DNA from: CAMDHY01 sp046156265
Lineage (GTDB): Bacteria > Pseudomonadota > Alphaproteobacteria > Rhizobiales > Segnochrobactraceae
DNA length: 64,000 bases
Direction of reading: 5' to 3'
Assembly (NCBI RefSeq): GCF_046156265.1
Contig: NZ_JAWDIR010000046.1
Span: forward strand, 124,001 to 188,000
The stretch's first letter is position 1, and each line of letters opens with the position of its first letter. Under the pieces are notes generated by a model. The model had not been told where the DNA came from, searched no databases, and saw only the letters and a list, made by a program, of their open reading frames with translations. Below, one piece after another: positions 1-7,000 of the stretch. The position numbers and the translations under genes were made by a program.

Positions 1-888
1 GACGCCGACCGGGCGCGGCTCACCGAGATCATCGAGGCGAACACCGCCGACCTGCGCGCCGCCAACCGCGCGCTCGAGGAGACCGACACCGCCCGCCGGC
101 GCTTCTTCGCCGATGTCAGCCACGAGTTGCGCACGCCGCTCACCGTCATCCTCGGCGAGGCTGACGTGACGCTGCGCGCCGCCCAGAACCCGGAGCCGGT
201 CTACCGGGCGGCGCTGACGACGATCCGTCAGCGCGGCCGCCGCCTCCGCCGCCGCGTCGAGGACCTGTTGCGCGTGGCGCGCTCGGAGAGTGGCCAGATC
301 GAGCTCGCCGACGCCGATTTCGACGTAGCCCGGATGGTGTCGGAGGCCGTCGAGGACGTCTCGGCCCTTGCGCGGGCCGCCGGCGTCCGGCTCGAGGCGA
401 CGCTGCCGCATAGCGGCTGCACCGCTCACGGCGATGCCGACTGGCTGCGGCAAGTCGTCGCCGGGGTGCTGGAGAATGCCGTCCGCCACTCGCCGCCGGG
501 AGGCACCGTCGGGGTCCTCGCGCGCGCGGGCGGGGATACCATCGCGGTGACTGTCGTCGACGAGGGACCCGGCATCGCCGCGGAGGTGCTGCCGCACGTC
601 TTCGAGCGGTTCTATCGGGGCGGCGACAGTGCCGAGCGCGGGCTCGGCTATGGCATCGGCCTGTCGCTTGCCAAGTGGATCGTCGATCAACATCATGGCG
701 CCGTCGAAATCGAGAGCCCCGCGCGCCCGGATGGGTCGCAGGCGGGGACCGGGACGGACGGCGCGCAGTCCGTGTCCTCCGGCGAAGCGGGATTGGGAGC
801 CCGCCCGCCGGGAACACGGGTCACACTGCGGCTGCCGGCAGTCCGTCCGGCCGATCCGTCGGTCATGGTGATGGGAGGACAGGCGTGA
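1..888 (+). CDS. Sensor histidine kinase, C-terminal part (5' end outside window)
   Basis: The reading frame is open from the first base, so the N-terminal sensor, membrane segments and HAMP region lie upstream of the window. The 295 visible residues hold the dimerisation/phosphotransfer helix with DVSHELRTPL, phospho-acceptor His at visible residue 41. The HATPase_c domain follows, with an N box (ENAVRHSPPGG, Asn about 159), a G1 box (DEGPGIA, about 187) and a G2 box (GLGYGIGLSL, 214-223). A helical stretch before the His suggests a HAMP or linker. About 45 Gly/Ala/Ser-rich residues are inserted between the G2 box and the final strand (TRVTLRLP). The stop overlaps the regulator start by one base (TGATG), so the two are co-translated as a two-component pair. 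The stimulus cannot be told from this fragment. Confidence 0.93.
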   Translation, partial: DADRARLTEIIEANTADLRAANRALEETDTARRRFFADVSHELRTPLTVILGEADVTLRAAQNPEPVYRAALTTIRQRGRRLRRRVEDLLRVARSESGQIELADADFDVARMVSEAVEDVSALARAAGVRLEATLPHSGCTAHGDADWLRQVVAGVLENAVRHSPPGGTVGVLARAGGDTIAVTVVDEGPGIAAEVLPHVFERFYRGGDSAERGLGYGIGLSLAKWIVDQHHGAVEIESPARPDGSQAGTGTDGAQSVSSGEAGLGARPPGTRVTLRLPAVRPADPSVMVMGGQA

Positions 889-1679
889 TGAGCGTTTCCG
901 GCATCGGTCCGGGGGCTTCGGCGCGCGCGGACGTCCGGTCGGATCAGGCCGGACCGACGCTCGGCGGTGGCCGTTCTGTGCCGCCCGTCGCGGGCGATAC
1001 CGCCGCCATCCTCGTCGTCGAGGACGATCCGGACATCGGCGGCTTCCTGCAGCGCGGCTTCCGGGCCGAGGGCTTCGCCGTCGAGCTCGTCGAGAGCGCC
1101 GACGCGGCGCTGGCGCTGGCGCTGCACCAGTCCTTCGACGCCGTCATCCTCGACGTCATGCTGCAGGGCTCGTCGGGCCTCGATCTCTGCCGTTCGCTGC
1201 GCCAGATCGGCGTGACGAGCCCGATCCTGATGCTGTCAGCGCGCACCGCCGTTCCCGACCGGGTGGAGGGGCTCGCGGCCGGGGCGGACGACTACATCGC
1301 CAAGCCCTTCGATTTCGACGAGCTGCTCGCCCGCCTCGCCGTCCAGCAGGTGCGCCGTCGCGACGACGATACCGGGCGGCTCGCGGTCGGCGACCTCGTG
1401 CTCGAGCTCGGCACCCGCACGGTCGTCAGCGGTGAGCATCGGGCGACGCTCACCGAACGCGAGGCGGAGCTCTTGGCGCTGCTGATGCGCAACGCCGGCA
1501 AGCCGCTGACGCGCGGCCAGATCTTCGAGACGATGTGGGCGGGCCAGGGCGGCGCCGCCGTCAACGTCGTCGACGTCTACATCGGCTACCTGCGCCGCAA
1601 GCTCAGCCCCAACGGCGGCTCCGGCGAAACCCCGATCCGCACCATCCGCGGCCGCGGCTTCCTGCTCGCCGCCGACTGA
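888..1679 (+). CDS. OmpR/PhoB-family response regulator
   Basis: A 263-residue cognate regulator of the kinase just upstream. The ATG at 888 overlaps the kinase stop by one base; an earlier in-frame start would run far into the kinase gene and is unlikely. The receiver domain (about 40-155) shows the acidic pair in VVEDDPD (E45/D46), the phospho-acceptor Asp89 in VILDVML, the SAR threonine/serine region (118-120) and Lys139 in AKPFDF. The C-terminal winged helix (about 165-262) ends with the typical VNVVDVYIGYLRRKL and IRTIRGRGF strings of the OmpR type. The N-terminal 38 residues are a Gly/Ala/Ser-rich extension ahead of the receiver. Target genes are unknown; the two exported-protein genes directly downstream are candidates by position only. 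Confidence 0.93.
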   Translation: MSVSGIGPGASARADVRSDQAGPTLGGGRSVPPVAGDTAAILVVEDDPDIGGFLQRGFRAEGFAVELVESADAALALALHQSFDAVILDVMLQGSSGLDLCRSLRQIGVTSPILMLSARTAVPDRVEGLAAGADDYIAKPFDFDELLARLAVQQVRRRDDDTGRLAVGDLVLELGTRTVVSGEHRATLTEREAELLALLMRNAGKPLTRGQIFETMWAGQGGAAVNVVDVYIGYLRRKLSPNGGSGETPIRTIRGRGFLLAAD

Positions 1680-1760
1680 ACCGCGGGCGGCCCGGCCGCA
1701 GCGAGCGCACGCGCGCCCGCTGCGATGCCGACCGCTCGACCTGTCCGACTGGAGTACCCG

Positions 1761-2447
1761 ATGCGCCTGACGATGAGCACCCTGATCGCCGCCGCCCTCG
1801 CCGCCACGTTCGCGGCGGCGCCGGCGAAGGCCGCGGAGGCGACGGCGACGTCGCTCCTGTTCGAGAATGCACACTTCAACACGCTGCCGGACGGCACGGT
1901 GCTGTCCTACCGTTATGAGCGCGACACCGTCGACCCGGCCAAGCTCGGCGGCGCCTTCGAGGACGACATCAAGCTGACGCTCGGCACGCCGGGTCCCGAC
2001 GGTCGGCGGGAGATCGTCGTGCAACTGTTCTCCGGCGATCGCCGCAAGCCGGCCGGGCCGTTCTCGCAGATGCTCGGCAATCCGCTGGTGATGCTGTTCC
2101 TCGAGGCGGACGTGAACGTCATGAAGGAACTCGTCGGCGGCAATCCGCGCTATCTGCGCAACAAGATCCGCGCGGCCTTCCGCGACGCCGGCAACGTCGA
2201 GGCGACGACGGTCACCGTCGACGGCGTCGAGGTGCCGGCGGAGCGCATCCGCCTGAAGCCGTTCGCCGACGACGTCCATCGCGCCGAGCTCGGGGCCTTC
2301 GTGGAGAAGACCTATGAGTTCGTCGTGTCCGACAAGGTGCCGGGCTCGCTCGTGCTCCTGCGCGCCGTCACCCCCCAGCTCGCCGGAACGGGCGAGCCCT
2401 ATCTCGAGGAGGAGATCCGCTATGTCGGTGCCGCTCCCAAAGGCTGA
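1761..2447 (+). CDS. Exported protein of unknown function
   Basis: A 228-residue protein with a clear N-terminal signal peptide (hydrophobic from about residue 5, cleavage likely after AKA near residue 24). The ATG at 1761 is chosen because GGAG lies six bases upstream and the signal peptide starts there; a frame extension to 1725 adds only an Arg-rich leader. The mature part looks like a soluble beta-rich domain with motifs such as LPDGTVLSYRYER and DDIKLTL. No family is recognised. It ends 26 bases inside the next exported-protein gene, so the two are probably one operon downstream of the response regulator. Periplasmic location is inferred from the signal peptide. Confidence 0.8.
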   Translation: MRLTMSTLIAAALAATFAAAPAKAAEATATSLLFENAHFNTLPDGTVLSYRYERDTVDPAKLGGAFEDDIKLTLGTPGPDGRREIVVQLFSGDRRKPAGPFSQMLGNPLVMLFLEADVNVMKELVGGNPRYLRNKIRAAFRDAGNVEATTVTVDGVEVPAERIRLKPFADDVHRAELGAFVEKTYEFVVSDKVPGSLVLLRAVTPQLAGTGEPYLEEEIRYVGAAPKG

Positions 2448-2799
2448 GGCGCTCGGCGCCGTCCTCGTCGCGCTGGCCCTCGCCATCGCCGCACCCGCGT
2501 CCGCCCAGTCCCCGACGGACTTGCCGAACGACTATCCGACCATCACCCGCGCCGACTATGTGTTCGGCTGCATGGCAGCGAACGGCGAGACGCGGACGGC
2601 GCTCGAGCGTTGCTCGTGCTCGATCGACGTCATCGCCTCGGTGCTGCCCTATGATCGCTACGTGCAGGCCGAGACGATCCTCAGCGTCGGCCGCGTCGGG
2701 GGCGAGAAGACGTCGATGTTCAAGTCTTCGCCGGTGATGAACAAGATCGTCGCCGAACTGCGCCGGGCCCAGGCGGAGGCGGAGATCCGCTGCTTCTGA
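2422..2799 (+). CDS. Small exported four-cysteine protein, unknown function
   Basis: A 125-residue protein starting at the ATG at 2422 inside the end of the preceding gene (26-base overlap), with GAGGAGGAG as a strong ribosome-binding site. The signal peptide covers residues 1-29 (cleavage after ASA). The mature protein has four cysteines (C50, C64, C66, C124), a cluster CSCS, and a conserved-looking stretch YVFGCMAANG. This suggests an oxidised periplasmic protein or a metal or cofactor site, but no heme CxxCH is present. Co-transcription with the preceding exported protein is likely. A tie to the quinoprotein genes 2 kb downstream is possible but rests only on proximity. Confidence 0.8.
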   Translation: MSVPLPKAEALGAVLVALALAIAAPASAQSPTDLPNDYPTITRADYVFGCMAANGETRTALERCSCSIDVIASVLPYDRYVQAETILSVGRVGGEKTSMFKSSPVMNKIVAELRRAQAEAEIRCF

Positions 2800-2914
2800 C
2801 GCCCATCGCCGCTCCTCCGCCTCCACGGCGCCGCCGGCCTCCTCCGGCGGTGGCCGTGCCCTGCCTTCGCCCCGAGCCGCCGCCCGCCGCCGGGCCGCGG
2901 CACAGGATTTCCCC

Positions 2915-3760
2915 ATGACCCGCATCCTGCGGCTCGGCCGGCTGGATCATCCGGTCGGAACGCGCACCCTCCTGATGGGCATCCTCAACGTCACGCCGGA
3001 CTCGTTTTCCGACGGCGGCCGCCACGCCGGCGTCGAGGCGGCCGTGGCGCACGCGCGGCAGATGGTGGGCGAGGGTGCCGACATCATCGACGTCGGTGGC
3101 GAATCGACCCGCCCTGGCGCGACCGAGGTCGGTCCCGAGGAAGAACTCGCCCGCATCACTCCGGTCATTCCGGCCGTCGCGGCCGCCGTTTCCGTGCCGA
3201 TCTCGATCGACACCTACAAGGCGGCGGTGGCCGAGCGGGCGCTGTCCTTGGGGGCGAGCGTTGTCAACGACGTCTGGGGCCTGCAGCGCGAGCCGGAGAT
3301 CGCCCGCGTCGCGGCCGCCCACGGCGCCGCCGTGATGATCATGCACAACCGCACGACGGTCGACGCCACCCTCGACATCGTCGACGAGGTGCGCCGCTTC
3401 TTCCTGCGCTCGCTCGTCATCGCCGAGAAGGCGGGCATTCCCGACGACCGGATCGTGCTCGACCCCGGCATCGGCTTCGGCAAGACGCTCGAGCAGAACG
3501 TCGAGCTGATCGCCCGCCTGCCGGCGATCCGCGCCCTCGGGCTGCCGGTGCTGGTGGGCGCCTCGCGCAAGTCGCTGATCGGCAAGCTGCTCGACCAGCC
3601 GATCGGCGACCGGCTCCATGGCACGCTCGCGACCCACATCCTCGCGGTCGCCGGCGGCGCCGACATCGTGCGCATCCACGACGTGCGGGCCCACTTCGAG
3701 GCCTGCCGTATCGCCGACGTGATCTCGCGCGGTGACTTCAAGGGAACACACGCGCGATGA
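2915..3760 (+). CDS. folP: Dihydropteroate synthase
   Basis: Condenses 6-hydroxymethyl-7,8-dihydropterin pyrophosphate with p-aminobenzoate to dihydropteroate in cytosolic folate synthesis. The 281 residues match the family length. Signatures seen are MGILNVTPDSFSDGG (21-35), IIDVGGESTRPGA for the substrate loop, SIDTYK, a DPGIGFGKT loop, VGASRKSLIGKL near the C terminus and the closing RIHDV. It overlaps folB by four bases (ATGA), and folK follows, so the three form one transcription unit for consecutive folate steps. In a methylotroph, tetrahydrofolate is also the C1 carrier for formaldehyde/formate assimilation. Confidence 0.97.
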   Translation: MTRILRLGRLDHPVGTRTLLMGILNVTPDSFSDGGRHAGVEAAVAHARQMVGEGADIIDVGGESTRPGATEVGPEEELARITPVIPAVAAAVSVPISIDTYKAAVAERALSLGASVVNDVWGLQREPEIARVAAAHGAAVMIMHNRTTVDATLDIVDEVRRFFLRSLVIAEKAGIPDDRIVLDPGIGFGKTLEQNVELIARLPAIRALGLPVLVGASRKSLIGKLLDQPIGDRLHGTLATHILAVAGGADIVRIHDVRAHFEACRIADVISRGDFKGTHAR

Positions 3761-4158
3761 GCGACCAGATCACAGACCAGATCACCCTTGCCAACGTCGC
3801 CTACTTCGCCCGCCACGGCCTGCACCCGGAGGAAGAGCGGCTCGGCCAGCGCTTCTATGTCGACCTGACGGTGGACATCGACCTGTCGGCGGTGGGGCGA
3901 AGCGACGATTTCGCCGACACCGTCGGCTACGACAAGCTGCTCGACGTCGTCGGCGAGGTGGTCGCGGGCGAGCGGGTGAGCCTCATCGAGGTCCTGGCCG
4001 ACCGTATCGCCCGCGCGGTGCTCCTGCGCTTCGACAAGATCACCGCGAGCGTCGTCACCGTGCGCAAGCCGAGCGCACCGGTCGAGGGCATCCTCGACCA
4101 CGTCGCCGTGACGGTCCGCCGGCGGCGCGAGGCTCCGGGCGGCTCCGATGCCGCCTGA
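3757..4158 (+). CDS. folB: Dihydroneopterin aldolase
   Basis: A 133-residue FolB-family enzyme converting 7,8-dihydroneopterin to 6-hydroxymethyldihydropterin and glycolaldehyde. It shows the family opening ITLANVAYFARHGLHPEE, the strand GQRFYVDLTVDIDL, the SLIEVLADRIA helix and the C-terminal TVRKPSAPVEGILDHVAV. The ATG overlaps the folP stop by four bases and the gene ends 11 bases inside folK, so it is translationally coupled on both sides. The frame ends with a short charged tail. Confidence 0.95.
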   Translation: MSDQITDQITLANVAYFARHGLHPEEERLGQRFYVDLTVDIDLSAVGRSDDFADTVGYDKLLDVVGEVVAGERVSLIEVLADRIARAVLLRFDKITASVVTVRKPSAPVEGILDHVAVTVRRRREAPGGSDAA

Positions 4159-4660
4159 GCCGGTGAAGGTGGAGGCGGCGATCGGGCTCGGCGGCAACGT
4201 CGGCGACAAGCGGGCGAACATCGACCGTGCCGTCGAGCGGCTGGCGGCGGTGCCGGGCGTGCGCGTCGTCGCCCGCTCCGGCTACTACCGGACCGAGCCG
4301 TGGGGCATCACCGAGCAGGACTGGTTCCTCAACGCCTGCCTCGTCGTCGAGACGACTTTGTCGCCGGCCGACCTGCTCGCCGCCTGCCTGGCGGTCGAGA
4401 CTTCGCTCGGGCGCCGGCGCGCCGAGCGCTGGGGGCCGCGCATCATCGACCTCGACATCCTCACCTTCGGCGGCCGCACGATCGACGAGCCAGGTCTCGA
4501 GGTCCCACATCCGCGACTGATGGAACGCGCCTTCGTGCTGGCGCCGCTCGCCGAGCTGCGGCCGGATCTCAGCGTCGGCGGTGTGCGCGTCGCCGATGCG
4601 CTCGCCACCGTCGGCGCCGGCGGCGTCGAGCGCCTCGACTGGGACGTGCCGCCGGCGTGA
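4148..4660 (+). CDS. folK: 2-amino-4-hydroxy-6-hydroxymethyldihydropteridine pyrophosphokinase
   Basis: A 170-residue HPPK. It moves pyrophosphate from ATP to 6-hydroxymethyldihydropterin, supplying the FolP substrate. Hallmarks are IGLGGNVGDKRANI at the N terminus, YYRTEPWG, DWFLNACLVVET, the ATP/Mg segment RRRAERWGPRIIDLDILTFG with its DLD pair, and the closing PHPRLMERAFVLAPLAEL. The start at 4148 lies inside the end of folB (11-base overlap). It is the last gene of the folP-folB-folK unit; a gap of 125 bases separates it from the quinoprotein-associated genes. Confidence 0.96.
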   Translation: MPPEPVKVEAAIGLGGNVGDKRANIDRAVERLAAVPGVRVVARSGYYRTEPWGITEQDWFLNACLVVETTLSPADLLAACLAVETSLGRRRAERWGPRIIDLDILTFGGRTIDEPGLEVPHPRLMERAFVLAPLAELRPDLSVGGVRVADALATVGAGGVERLDWDVPPA

Positions 4661-4785
4661 ACCACCGTGCCTTCCCGGATGTCAGCCCGTCGTGATTCGG
4701 GCACAATGACGGGACGTGATAGGAATAACTCCACGACAACGACGACGACCGGGGCAGTGGCATCCCGGCGCGAGGAGGGAACATC

Positions 4786-5703
4786 ATGACGGCGACCGGG
4801 CGAAACCTTCAGAGTGCAGCTCTGGCGCTGGCGCTGGTCGCCGGTGGCCTCGGCACGACCCTTCTCGTGGCACCCGCCTCGGCCCAGGAGGTAGCTCAGC
4901 CGGCCGCCCAGGAGCCGGCCGAGACGACTTGGGAGGCGATCCGGGCCGATGTCGTCGGCGACACGGCGATCACCGCCGGCGAGGGCATCGTCGAGATCGA
5001 GGCGCCCTACCGCGCCCATGACGCCGCCATCGTGCCGATCGACGTCACCGCCCGGCTGCCCGAGGGGCGGACGGTGAAGCGGATGACGCTCGTCATCGAC
5101 GAGAACCCGGCCCCCGTCGCCGCCACCTTCACCTTCGGCGAGCCGCAGGCGGAGATGGCGGTGTCGACGCGCGTGCGCATCAACTCCTACTCGTGGGTGC
5201 GCGCCATCGTCGAGGCGGATGACGGCTCGCTCTACATGTCGCGGCGCTATGTGAAGGCCTCCGGCGGCTGCTCGGCGCCGGCCCTGAAGGACGCCGACGC
5301 GGCGCTCGCCCAACTCGGCAAGATGAAGGTCCGCTTCCCCGAGGGCGCGGAAAAGGCGGCGACCTCGACGCCGGTTGCGGTGCCGTCCGCCAGCACCACG
5401 GCGGATGCGGGCGGAGCCAAGCGCCTGAAGGCGCAGATCATGATCCGCCACCCGAACTATTCGGGCCTGCAGATGAACCAGCTGACCCAGCTCTACATCC
5501 CGGCCCATTTCGTCAACGACATCGAGATCAGCCAGGGCGGCCAGATGCTCCTGAAGATGGAGGGCGGCATCTCGCTGAGCGAGGATCCGACCATCGCCTT
5601 CGATTTCGTCTCGAACGGCTCGCCGGTGCTGGACGTGAAGGCGATCGACACCGACGGCCAGGTCTTCTCCGGCGCCTTCCCGGTGGACACGGGCCGCTCG
5701 TGA
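4786..5703 (+). CDS. Quinoprotein dehydrogenase-associated SoxYZ-like carrier protein
   Basis: A 305-residue periplasmic protein (signal peptide 1-34, cleavage near ASA). It fuses a SoxY-like domain (about 50-165) to a SoxZ-like domain (about 212-300). Its single cysteine, C162 in ASGGCSAPA, sits where SoxY carries its substrate on a C-terminal GGC; here that motif is internal because SoxZ follows. An Ala/Thr/Ser linker (about 188-210) joins the halves. This matches the family named quinoprotein dehydrogenase-associated SoxYZ-like carrier. It probably carries a covalently bound intermediate for the neighbouring quinoprotein system, but that chemistry is not established. A good GAGGAGG site precedes the ATG. 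It overlaps the metallohydrolase gene by four bases. Confidence 0.88.
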   Translation: MTATGRNLQSAALALALVAGGLGTTLLVAPASAQEVAQPAAQEPAETTWEAIRADVVGDTAITAGEGIVEIEAPYRAHDAAIVPIDVTARLPEGRTVKRMTLVIDENPAPVAATFTFGEPQAEMAVSTRVRINSYSWVRAIVEADDGSLYMSRRYVKASGGCSAPALKDADAALAQLGKMKVRFPEGAEKAATSTPVAVPSASTTADAGGAKRLKAQIMIRHPNYSGLQMNQLTQLYIPAHFVNDIEISQGGQMLLKMEGGISLSEDPTIAFDFVSNGSPVLDVKAIDTDGQVFSGAFPVDTGRS

Positions 5704-6704
5704 GGCACGCTCTCGCCGCCGCCTCCCTGGCGGCGGCGCTGATGGCGGTGGCGCCGGTCGAGGCCGTCGCCGCCGCGGACGGCGCCCCGGCCGCCGGCAC
5801 AGCGAGCCCCCCGGGGGCGTCCGCCCCTCCCACTTCAACCACCGTCGCCCCTCTCGCGGTCGCAGAGGTGGCGCCCGGCGTGTTCGTCCATGAGGCGCCG
5901 TTCGCGCTGATTGCGCCGGCAAACCGCGGCGACATCGCCAACCTCGGCTTCATCATCGGCGACGACGCGGTCGCGGTGATCGACACCGGCGGCAGCGTCG
6001 CCGTGGGACAGGGGCTGCTGGCGGCGGTGCGCGCTCGCACCGACAAGCCAGTGCGCTACGTCGTCAACACCCACGTCCACCCGGACCACCTCGCCGGCAA
6101 CGCCGCCTTCACGGCCGAGGGGGCGAAGATCGTCGGTCACCACAAGCTCGCCCGTGCGCTGGCCGCCCGCGCGCCCTTCTACCGCGAGCAGGCCGACCGC
6201 CAGCTCGCCCCCGCGGATGCTGCGCAGAGCGACTTCCTGCCCCCCGACCTCGCCGTGGAGGGAACGATGCGCCTCGATCTCGGCGGGCGCGAACTGGTGC
6301 TCGAGGCTCATCCGACGGCGCACACCGACGCCGACCTCTCCGTGCTGGACGTCGAGACCGGCACCTGGTTCCTCGGGGACCTGCTGTTCGCCGGCCACCT
6401 GCCGACGATCGACGGCTCGCTGACCGGCTGGCTGGCCGAGATGGACCGCCTCGCCGAACGCCCGGTGGCGCGTGTCGTGCCCGGCCACGGCCCGCGCGTG
6501 ATGGCCTGGCCGGAGGCGCTGGCGCCACAGCGGCGCTACCTCGCGCGAATCGCCTCCGACGTCCGGACGCTGATCGCCGAAGGCCGTTCGATCTCTGCTG
6601 CGGCGGAGACCGCCGGCCTCAGCGAACGCGAGATGTGGGCGCTGTTCGAGGAGTTCAATCCGCGCAATGCGACGGCGGCTTTCCAAGAGCTGGAGTGGGA
6701 GTAG
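5700..6704 (+). CDS. Quinoprotein relay system zinc metallohydrolase (MBL fold)
   Basis: A 334-residue exported metallo-beta-lactamase-fold protein starting at a GTG that overlaps the previous stop (GTGA). The signal peptide is about 1-26, followed by a Pro/Ala/Thr-rich linker. Zinc ligands are seen as HVHPDH (125-130), His208 in TAHTD, Asp227 in LGDLLF and His263 in VPGHGP. This is a full dinuclear site, so the protein should be an active hydrolase. Coupling to the SoxYZ-like carrier and closeness to xoxF fit the quinoprotein relay system zinc metallohydrolase families. A plausible role is release or hydrolysis of whatever is bound to C162 of the carrier; this is inferred from the partnership. 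The C-terminal 60 residues form a helical extension. Confidence 0.87.
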   Translation: MRHALAAASLAAALMAVAPVEAVAAADGAPAAGTASPPGASAPPTSTTVAPLAVAEVAPGVFVHEAPFALIAPANRGDIANLGFIIGDDAVAVIDTGGSVAVGQGLLAAVRARTDKPVRYVVNTHVHPDHLAGNAAFTAEGAKIVGHHKLARALAARAPFYREQADRQLAPADAAQSDFLPPDLAVEGTMRLDLGGRELVLEAHPTAHTDADLSVLDVETGTWFLGDLLFAGHLPTIDGSLTGWLAEMDRLAERPVARVVPGHGPRVMAWPEALAPQRRYLARIASDVRTLIAEGRSISAAAETAGLSEREMWALFEEFNPRNATAAFQELEWE

Positions 6705-6756
6705 TTCCCGTGCTGAAAGGCAAGAACCCCTCGATTTCAGAGCCGATATAAGGGGA

Positions 6757-6785
6757 TTGTCACCGGCCTAAGCCTACCATAAGAT
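6757..6785 (+). promoter_or_regulatory. Candidate sigma-70-type promoter for xoxF
   Basis: TTGTCA (6757-6762) and TAAGAT (6780-6785) are separated by exactly 17 bases in a locally AT-richer patch of the gap between the metallohydrolase gene and xoxF. Five of six and four of six consensus bases match. If used, it gives a leader of about 205 nt before the xoxF ATG. Alphaproteobacterial promoters are often degenerate, so this stays a prediction. Confidence 0.4.
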
Positions 6786-6874
6786 CGCTTCAGTTTCCGA
6801 CTGCAGCGGCGACCCGTTTGGGAGCGGGCCGTCCGGTTCGAAGGCCGAGCGGGCGCCATGCCCAGCGACAATGA

Positions 6875-6889
6875 CCGGACAAAGTCCGG
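6875..6889. promoter_or_regulatory. Inverted repeat in the xoxF leader
   Basis: A perfect 6+6 palindrome, CCGGAC-AAA-GTCCGG, lies about 90 bases downstream of the candidate -10 element and 112 bases before the xoxF start. It could be an operator or an mRNA hairpin. No regulator is assigned. Confidence 0.3.
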
Positions 6890-7000
6890 CAGGCCGTGAC
6901 ACGCTGTCGGGAGCGTTGGTCCCAATAACAGGAAGTCGGCGGGTGTGCGCCTGTGCGTACGCGCGTGTCGACTCTCGGGAAAACGCAAGGAGGAACTGGC

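Noticed and set aside
6875..6889. Known riboswitch in the xoxF leader
   Set aside because: Only one short hairpin is evident; no conserved core of any riboswitch class was recognised.
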